A stretch of DNA of 11,268 nucleotides from Candidatus Kaiserbacteria bacterium (lineage in GTDB: Bacteria > Patescibacteriota > Minisyncoccia > Phycocordibacterales > UBA918). The notes under the pieces were generated by a model. The model saw only the letters and a list, made by a program, of their open reading frames with translations, was not told the DNA's origin and ran no database searches. The translations under genes were made by a program, and so were the position numbers. Positions 6,228 through 11,268 of this stretch are shown piece after piece. Where the stretch lies: the NCBI GenBank assembly GCA_020428895.1, contig JAGQLZ010000023.1:1-11268 (forward strand), written 5' to 3'. Position 1 is the first letter of the stretch; every line of letters starts with the position of its first letter.

Positions 6228-7631
6228 ATGAAAATCACTTTCTCAAATAAACCACTAAATGAACAACCGAAAAAATACTGTCGCCTGATCCTGACTGAAG
6301 ACAAACCAAGTTGGCATCGACTAGTCGAAACCAAAGACGGACAACTTGAATACCGCATGGGCGCCGGGAAGCGTAAAGACGCAACACCGGGAAAATTTCG
6401 TACTCTGGTTCGTACCATCGTACAAGCAGCTAAAAGTCACCAAATTGAACATCTAGCAATTCACCTCGGACCAATGGGCTGTCCTAAGCTGGAAGAAAAG
6501 GGAAGTGAATGGTATTTCCAAACCTTGGCAGAAAATATACATCTAGCAGCTTACGAATACACCAGATACAAAACTGAGAAGAGTAAGACTGAACTGAAAG
6601 AGATTGTGGTTTGTGGTGGTTTAAGTGCGGTGGAAAAGCGAAGCTTTTCCACCGGCGAAACTATCGCCTTAGCCACCAATACATCACGAGACATAGCTAA
6701 TACACCAGCCCTTGATATGACGCCAGACCTGCTTGCTAAAGCGGCCAAAACGGCTCTTAAAGGTACTAAAGCCAAAGTTACCATTCTTGATACCGCTGAG
6801 CTTAAAAAGCTTAAAATGGGAGCTTTATTGGCAGTAGGACAAGGTTCAAACAATACTCCAAAACTGATCGTTATTGAATACAAAGGAGCTACCAAAAAAT
6901 CTGATAGACCAATTGTGTTGTGTGGAAAGGGTATCACTTATGATACTGGTGGATTAAACGTCAAACCATCAGGGGCTATGCACGAAATGCATTTAGATAT
7001 GGCTGGTGGTTCAGCTGTTATTGGTGCACTGACCGCAATTGCTAAGCTCAGGTTAAAGAAAAACGTTATCGGTGTCATTCCAACAGCTGAAAATGCTGTA
7101 TCTGAAAAAGCCATGCGAGCTGGTGATATTGTCACTTCTATGAGCGGCAAAACTATTGAAGTAATACATACCGATGCAGAAGGCAGAATGGTTTTAGCTG
7201 ACGCTCTGACATATTCAGAACGCTACAATCCAAAGGTTGTTTTAGATATTGCCACTCTTACCGGTGCCGCTTTAGTAGCGCTTGGTCAACACACTTCTGC
7301 AGTAATGACTAAGAACGAAAAACTTCAGGACAAACTTATGACCTACGGTGAAGATAGTGGTGACCTAATGTGGCCATTACCTCTTTGGGATGAATACAAG
7401 CAACACATCAAAAGTAGCAGAGCTGATATTGCCAACATCGCTCCAAACTTCTCACGCTTTGGCGGAGCTATCGAGGGCGGGACTTTCTTGTCTTTCTTTG
7501 CTCCGAAGAAAACGCCATGGGCACACATCGATATCGCTCCGCGTATGACATCAGTTCCGAGTGACAAACTAGCCAAAGGGGCTACCGGAGAACCAGTACG
7601 TATGTTAGTTAAATTTGTTGATCGTTACTAA
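6228..7631 (+). CDS. pepA: Leucyl (M17 cytosol) aminopeptidase
   Basis: A 467-residue M17 metallopeptidase that removes N-terminal residues from peptides using two metal ions. The catalytic half is intact: GKGITYDTGG (Lys234, Asp239), Lys246, HLDMAGG (Asp257), and TDAEGR (Asp316, Glu318, Arg320). The spacing of these residues equals that of bovine lens aminopeptidase (Lys250, Asp255, Lys262, Asp273, Asp332, Glu334, Arg336). The usual Asn of NTDAEGR is His here. The N-terminal ~160 residues are the more variable macrodomain-like part and contain a 12-bp perfect hairpin in the coding DNA (6628-6654). It starts 5 bases after the aspS stop, without Shine-Dalgarno, and should be on the T-box-controlled transcript. 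A peptidase that frees amino acids fits a gene induced by low charging of a tRNA, but that link is inferred. Confidence 0.95.
   Translation: MKITFSNKPLNEQPKKYCRLILTEDKPSWHRLVETKDGQLEYRMGAGKRKDATPGKFRTLVRTIVQAAKSHQIEHLAIHLGPMGCPKLEEKGSEWYFQTLAENIHLAAYEYTRYKTEKSKTELKEIVVCGGLSAVEKRSFSTGETIALATNTSRDIANTPALDMTPDLLAKAAKTALKGTKAKVTILDTAELKKLKMGALLAVGQGSNNTPKLIVIEYKGATKKSDRPIVLCGKGITYDTGGLNVKPSGAMHEMHLDMAGGSAVIGALTAIAKLRLKKNVIGVIPTAENAVSEKAMRAGDIVTSMSGKTIEVIHTDAEGRMVLADALTYSERYNPKVVLDIATLTGAALVALGQHTSAVMTKNEKLQDKLMTYGEDSGDLMWPLPLWDEYKQHIKSSRADIANIAPNFSRFGGAIEGGTFLSFFAPKKTPWAHIDIAPRMTSVPSDKLAKGATGEPVRMLVKFVDRY
6628..6654. repeat. Perfect 12-bp hairpin inside pepA
   Basis: CGGTGGAAAAGC (6628-6639), loop GAA (6640-6642), GCTTTTCCACCG (6643-6654). 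It encodes roughly AVEKRSFSTG, in the variable N-terminal half of the aminopeptidase, and does not break the frame. No second copy was seen in the window. Confidence 0.75.
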
Positions 7632-7664
7632 AAACACTAACAAATAGTATATTTCAAATATTTT

Positions 7665-8282
7665 ATGAATCTTGAAGAATTTACTGAAGAGAGAGTTATT
7701 GAAGAAGCAAATAAAATACTTTATTTGTACACCTTGAAACACGTTATTCGTTATGGTCAGACACGAAAGGAAAACGATTACACTGAATCAGTTGGTGAAC
7801 ATATTTTTGGCATGCACATTTTGGCTGATTATTTTAGGCCTTTGGAAGACCCTGATAATAAATTAGATATGACAAAAGTTTACCAACTAATCACTTGGCA
7901 CGAACTAGACGAGATAGAGACTGGCGACATTCCAGCTAATTACAAAACTGAAGCTGACAGAGCTTATGCTACGAAAATAATTCCAGAAATCATTAATAAA
8001 ATTCCCGATTCTTTGCAAAATATTGCTCAAGCTATGAGCGATGAGTATGAATCAGCCAAAACACCTGAAGCTAAATATGTTAAAGCGATTGATAAAATTG
8101 AACCACTTATTCATTCTTTTGATATTCGTGGAAAAATAGTTCAGCAAGAATTAAAACACACCATGAAAAAATCTATAGCTGTAAAAGAAAAACACATCAA
8201 AGATTTTCCTTTCATTAAACACTTCTCGGACACACTCCATAAAGTGATGGAAGAAAAAGGGTATTTCTATCAAGAAACCTAA
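7665..8282 (+). CDS. HD-domain hydrolase (YfbR/HDDC2-like)
   Basis: A 205-residue protein of the HD superfamily, close in pattern to YfbR/HDDC2 5'-deoxynucleotidases, which dephosphorylate deoxynucleoside monophosphates. Visible elements in order are SVGEHIFGMHILA (His46), WHELDEIETGDIP (His79, Glu80, Glu85, Asp88), and KYVKAIDKIEPL (Asp143). The EIxTGDIP segment after the metal motif is typical of the YfbR-like group. The metal-binding His-Asp pair is His-Glu here, an unusual but conservative change. The start ATG 7665 gives MNLEEFTEER; it lies 33 bases after pepA, with AT-rich sequence and a possible -10 (TATATT, 7648-7653). scpA follows 23 bases after the stop but has its own promoter signal. 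The substrate is not certain; nucleotide salvage or house-cleaning is the best guess. Confidence 0.82.
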   Translation: MNLEEFTEERVIEEANKILYLYTLKHVIRYGQTRKENDYTESVGEHIFGMHILADYFRPLEDPDNKLDMTKVYQLITWHELDEIETGDIPANYKTEADRAYATKIIPEIINKIPDSLQNIAQAMSDEYESAKTPEAKYVKAIDKIEPLIHSFDIRGKIVQQELKHTMKKSIAVKEKHIKDFPFIKHFSDTLHKVMEEKGYFYQET

Positions 8283-8290
8283 AACCTGCA

Positions 8291-8299
8291 TGGTAAAAT
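8291..8299 (+). promoter_or_regulatory. Extended -10 element of scpA (leaderless)
   Basis: TGG-TAAAAT matches TGnTAnnnT and ends 6 bases before the GTG start at 8306, so the mRNA should begin at the start codon. There is no Shine-Dalgarno, which supports leaderless initiation on GTG. No clear -35 was seen. Confidence 0.5.
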
Positions 8300-8305
8300 T
8301 ATAGT

Positions 8306-9049
8306 GTGAGTACGACAACGGAGTCAGAGCTTTTTTCGGTTAAAACACCAGTTTATGAAGGACCGCTGGAACTTCTAATTCAACTCGTTGAAAAACGAAA
8401 GCTTTTAATTAATGATATATCGCTTGCGGAAGTTACTGACGAGTACATGCGCCAAGTGGCCGAGATGCAAGAAAGGTCACTCCCAAACACCGCTCAATTT
8501 GTACAACTGGCTGCCACACTACTTTTAATAAAATCAAAATCTCTTTTACCTGTTCTAGACCTTACCCAAGAAGAAGAAACAGCAATAGACGACCTTTCCG
8601 AAAGATTAAAAATCTATCAAGTATATCGGCAAGGGGGAATGATTATTCAAAATCACTTTGGTAAAAAAGCTATGTATGGCAGTACCTACGTACCGCCAAA
8701 TGAAACCTATTTTTTGCCTGATAAATACTGCAGTACTTTTGAGCTAAGAGACGCTATCAATCGAGTTATCGATAACTTACCTAAACCAAGTTTTTCAGCC
8801 AAAGCTTCCGTCAAAAAAACCATCTCACTAGAAGAAATGATTGACAGAGTTCGGTCTAGAATTGAAAGACAGATGCGAACTAAATTTTCAGAATTACGGG
8901 CTGGTGAAACCGAAAAAGCTAACATAGTAATAAGTTTTTTGGCTGTTTTAGAATTAGTAAAACAAGAAACTATTTTGGTTAAACAAAATTACCAATTTGA
9001 CGATATTGAAATAGAGCTACGACAGAGTCAGACTCCCAGATATTATTAA
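8306..9049 (+). CDS. scpA: Segregation and condensation protein A
   Basis: A 247-residue kleisin subunit of the bacterial SMC-ScpAB condensin, which bridges SMC heads and organises the nucleoid. The N-terminal signature YEGPLELLIQLVEKRKLLIND followed by ISLAEVTDEYM matches the ScpA start (F-x-GPLDLLL-x-LI), and AATLLLIKSKSLLP near residue 69 is the conserved second helix block. The C-terminal winged-helix part, VISFLAVLELVKQETILV, is followed by a short strand-rich end. The start is GTG at 8306; the next Met is inside the conserved domain, so an ATG start is excluded. scpB follows after 55 bases and has its own promoter signal. The smc gene is not in the window. Confidence 0.95.
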   Translation: MSTTTESELFSVKTPVYEGPLELLIQLVEKRKLLINDISLAEVTDEYMRQVAEMQERSLPNTAQFVQLAATLLLIKSKSLLPVLDLTQEEETAIDDLSERLKIYQVYRQGGMIIQNHFGKKAMYGSTYVPPNETYFLPDKYCSTFELRDAINRVIDNLPKPSFSAKASVKKTISLEEMIDRVRSRIERQMRTKFSELRAGETEKANIVISFLAVLELVKQETILVKQNYQFDDIEIELRQSQTPRYY

Positions 9050-9067
9050 CAAAAACGTTATTTTCCT

Positions 9068-9098
9068 TTGAAAAATAAGCTCGATTTTATGTTATTAT
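9068..9098 (+). promoter_or_regulatory. Promoter of scpB (leaderless)
   Basis: TGT-TATTAT (9090-9098) is an extended -10 ending 6 bases before ATG 9105. TTGAAA at 9068-9073 could be the -35, with a long 19-base spacer that the TG extension may compensate. Transcription would start at the ATG itself. Confidence 0.55.
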
Positions 9099-9104
9099 TC
9101 GGTT

Positions 9105-9635
9105 ATGAGTCTCGATGTACAAATCGAAGGGTTATTGTTTTATAAGTCATCACCAGTTAAGAAAAAATGGTTATGTAGCTATTTTTCTGTGTCTGAAGAG
9201 GAACTAACAGAAGCTTGTGAAATTCTGCAAACCAGACTGCAAACTGGAGCCACTAGACTAGTGAATACTGATGAAGAATTACAACTCATGACCGCTCCAG
9301 AAATCGCACCATTGATTGAAGCTGTACATAAAGACGACATGAAGGCTGATATTGGTAAAGCTGGAGCTGAAACTTTAGCCATTATCATGTATAAACAGCC
9401 TGTCTCTCGTGCTGAGATTGATCAAATTCGAGGAGTTAATTCAGCTTTTATATTAAGAAACCTAATGACCAGAGGCTTGATTACTAGGTCACAAAAAGCC
9501 AGCCGGAGTGGTTACGAATTTTCAGCTACACCAGAATTAATGGCGCAATTAGGAATAGAAAAGAAACAGGATCTGACAGAATTTTCAACTGTCATGGACA
9601 CTTTGGAGACTTTTACAGAATCAAAATCAGCATAA
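9105..9635 (+). CDS. scpB: Segregation and condensation protein B
   Basis: A 176-residue ScpB, the small dimeric winged-helix partner that binds the middle of ScpA in the SMC complex. The second winged helix is clear: GAETLAIIMYKQPVSRAEID (about 88-107), then QIRGVNSAFILRNLMTRGLI, the most conserved stretch of the family. The first winged helix covers about residues 1-75. The start ATG 9105 is fixed by the leaderless promoter. The stop is 4 bases before the carboxypeptidase gene, so scpB, dac and the transferase gene appear to be one unit, linking chromosome organisation with cell-wall genes. Confidence 0.95.
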   Translation: MSLDVQIEGLLFYKSSPVKKKWLCSYFSVSEEELTEACEILQTRLQTGATRLVNTDEELQLMTAPEIAPLIEAVHKDDMKADIGKAGAETLAIIMYKQPVSRAEIDQIRGVNSAFILRNLMTRGLITRSQKASRSGYEFSATPELMAQLGIEKKQDLTEFSTVMDTLETFTESKSA

Positions 9636-9639
9636 CAAC

Positions 9640-10644
9640 ATGAGCGAAGAATCCGACTACATTATTGAAACAAACGAACCCGATAAACCAAATAAGTTTC
9701 CAGTTTTTCAACAATTTGGTCTTTTGGTTTTAGTTTTGCTGTTACTTTTTGGCGGAACTTACTTACCAAAAGCACTGGAGGATAAAAATGACGGAATTTC
9801 TGCCAACACCTCAGACTCTGCTATTAAAAAAGCTGAACATACCCAGTCAATAAAAGTTATTGATAAAATTTCTGATGTAGAGGTATATGCTCAAGCTGCT
9901 TACGTATGGGACGTGGCTACCCAGAGAGTATTGTATTCCAAGAATGAAAATGAACCTTTACCACTAGCTTCAATCACTAAGTTAATGACTGCTTTGATGG
10001 CTTATGAATTAGTTGATTTTGATGAATCTGCTGACATTACCGCCGCCGCTATTAGACAAGAAGGTGATAGTGGTTTGTACCAAGGTGAAAGATTTTCTAT
10101 AAAAGAATTAATGGATTACGCATTATTAGCGTCTTCTAATGACGCTGCCTACACACTCTCAGCCGCTGCCGGTGAAGCTCTATTTCCTGAACGTGGTTCT
10201 GACGCATTTATTGACGCTATGAACATTCGCTCTCAAGAACTCGGTCTAACTAGCTTAGAGTTTTACAATTCAACTGGGCTCGATATTTCGGCAACTAAGG
10301 CAGGTGCTTATGGTAGCGCAAGAGATATTTCTTTTTTAATGGAGTATATCGTTACTACCTATCCGGATTTATTAGATATTACTCAAAGTACAAACGACCG
10401 AATCTACAACCAAGCCGGTGAGTATCATGATGCTAACAATACTAACGATATTGTAAATGAAATACCAAATTTAATTGGCTCAAAAACTGGTTATACGGAT
10501 TTGGCGGGAGGTAATTTAACTGTTGCTTATGCCGCTGGTTTAAATAGACCAATTATAATCACCGTACTTGGATCCACTATCAACGGACGTTTTACAGATG
10601 TGGACACCTTAATCAAAGCTGTCGGGGAATCATTTAAAGAATAA
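9640..10644 (+). CDS. D-alanyl-D-alanine carboxypeptidase (S11 family, membrane-anchored)
   Basis: A 334-residue penicillin-binding protein of the S11 (DacA-like) family that trims the terminal D-Ala of peptidoglycan stem peptides outside the membrane. The three active-site motifs are present: SITK at 111-114 (nucleophile Ser111, Lys114), SSN at 165-167, and KTG at 282-284 in GSKTGYTDLAGG. Residues 1-22 are polar and cytoplasmic, a hydrophobic span follows at about 26-43, and then a linker of about 40 residues, so the enzyme is anchored at its N-terminus without an obvious cleavage site. There is no C-terminal PBP5-like domain or amphipathic anchor; the protein ends soon after the catalytic fold. 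It lies 4 bases after scpB and 3 bases before an MraY/WecA-family gene, supporting a cell-wall role. No Shine-Dalgarno. Confidence 0.93.
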   Translation: MSEESDYIIETNEPDKPNKFPVFQQFGLLVLVLLLLFGGTYLPKALEDKNDGISANTSDSAIKKAEHTQSIKVIDKISDVEVYAQAAYVWDVATQRVLYSKNENEPLPLASITKLMTALMAYELVDFDESADITAAAIRQEGDSGLYQGERFSIKELMDYALLASSNDAAYTLSAAAGEALFPERGSDAFIDAMNIRSQELGLTSLEFYNSTGLDISATKAGAYGSARDISFLMEYIVTTYPDLLDITQSTNDRIYNQAGEYHDANNTNDIVNEIPNLIGSKTGYTDLAGGNLTVAYAAGLNRPIIITVLGSTINGRFTDVDTLIKAVGESFKE

Positions 10645-10647
10645 ATT

Positions 10648-11268
10648 ATGGAACATGCAATCCTCAAAATTCTCATTCCGGCCACCACTGCTTTTGTCAT
10701 TGGTATTCTAATTTCACCAATTATTACTAGCTACTTATACAAATATAAAGTCTGGAAAAAGTGCGGAGGAAAAACTGCACTTTATGGAAAAACCGCTACC
10801 GTCTTCAACAAATTAAAAGGTGACGAAGAATCAAAAACTCCTCGGATGGGTGGGATTGTTATTTGGTCTAGTGTATTTTTAACTACCTTGCTATTAGTTA
10901 TTCTCCATAAATTTACAGATATTAGAGTTTTTGACGAACTATATTTCTTGAGTCGTTCGCAAACTTGGATACCTCTTACCGCTATGTTAGTGGGTGCAGG
11001 AGTGGGTTTTTTAAATGATTTTTATGATGTAACTCACCAAGGTTGCGGTCTTAAACTTCGAGTCCGTATTCTGATAATTACCGCCTTAGCTACTGCTATT
11101 GGTTGGTGGTTTTATAGCAAACTGGGTGTAGATGCTATCGGTATTCCATTTACTGAAGATTTGTATGTTGGAATATTTCTGATTCCATTTTTTGTCATAC
11201 TAACTATCGGTCTTTACGCCAGCGGTATCATTGATGGTATAGATGGTCTATCTGGTGGCGTTTTTGCC
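10648..11268 (+). CDS. mraY: MraY/WecA-family phospho-sugar transferase (5' part, runs off the window)
   Basis: The first 207 residues of a polytopic glycosyltransferase-4 family enzyme, probably MraY, which links UDP-MurNAc-pentapeptide to undecaprenyl phosphate to form lipid I. Visible features: a first membrane span (about 8-30), TPRMGGIVI at 64-72 (matching TPTMGG of MraY), GVGFLNDFYDV at 118-128, GLKLRVR, and IIDGIDGLSGG at 194-204 (matching NLTDGLDG). Several other hydrophobic spans lie between. The usual DD pair is Asn123-Asp124, the nearby Lys is Asp127, and the Asn before TDGLDG is missing, so it is a divergent member. The TDGLDG aspartates (196, 199) are kept. It begins 3 bases after the carboxypeptidase gene. 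WecA/TagO-like activity is the main alternative; context favours MraY. The gene is cut by the window end, not broken. Confidence 0.8.
   Translation, partial: MEHAILKILIPATTAFVIGILISPIITSYLYKYKVWKKCGGKTALYGKTATVFNKLKGDEESKTPRMGGIVIWSSVFLTTLLLVILHKFTDIRVFDELYFLSRSQTWIPLTAMLVGAGVGFLNDFYDVTHQGCGLKLRVRILIITALATAIGWWFYSKLGVDAIGIPFTEDLYVGIFLIPFFVILTIGLYASGIIDGIDGLSGGVFA

Noticed and set aside
9058..9079. TTATTTT/AAAATAA inverted repeat between scpA and scpB as a terminator
   Set aside because: The stem is all A-T with no following T-run, so it is unlikely to terminate transcription.
1..11268. Recoding of TGA or TAG as sense codons
   Set aside because: TGA ends the 104-residue gene after trpS and TAG ends two genes, each at natural protein ends; the single in-frame TAG at 35-37 is better explained by mutation or error.
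1..11268. CRISPR arrays, insertion sequences, phage or plasmid functions
   Set aside because: No regularly spaced repeats, transposase motifs or terminal inverted repeats were found; most genes are ordinary chromosomal genes.

Overview
The window looks like chromosomal DNA from a low-GC bacterium with a compact genome, most likely Patescibacteria/CPR and probably Parcubacteria-like. Four things point there: tightly packed housekeeping genes with short spacers, a divergent ScpA/ScpB pair next to divergent cell-wall genes, an archaeal-type aspartyl-tRNA synthetase, and no Shine-Dalgarno sequence in front of any gene. TAA, TAG and TGA all end genes here, so there is no sign of the TGA=Gly code of Gracilibacteria/Absconditabacteria. 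The lineage call is inference from gene content, not from a marker tree.

Left edge (1-1303). The C-terminal end of a spermidine synthase, with an in-frame TAG inside the conserved region, converges on a minus-strand glycine-amidinotransferase-like gene. A perfect 20-bp inverted repeat separates them and can serve as a terminator on both strands. Then comes a short divergent promoter region.

Signalling block (1409-3238). A 51-residue single-membrane-span protein lies 12 bases upstream of a multi-pass membrane histidine kinase. No response regulator is present in the window.

Translation block (3278-7631). trpS is followed closely by a small protein of unknown function. A well-formed T-box attenuator then leads into an archaeal-type aspartate--tRNA ligase, and an M17 leucyl aminopeptidase follows 5 bases later, so charging of the cognate tRNA may control both the synthetase and a peptidase that releases amino acids.

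Division and envelope block (7665-11268). An HD-domain hydrolase is followed by scpA and scpB (chromosome condensation), a D-Ala-D-Ala carboxypeptidase and the start of an MraY/WecA-family transferase. The last three genes are almost contiguous and probably one transcript.

Extended -10 elements (TGnTAnnnT) lie 6-7 bases before the start codons of trpS, scpA and scpB, implying leaderless mRNAs. The most distinctive items are the T-box, this leaderless pattern, and the amidinotransferase. No CRISPR array, insertion sequence, tRNA or rRNA gene was seen.
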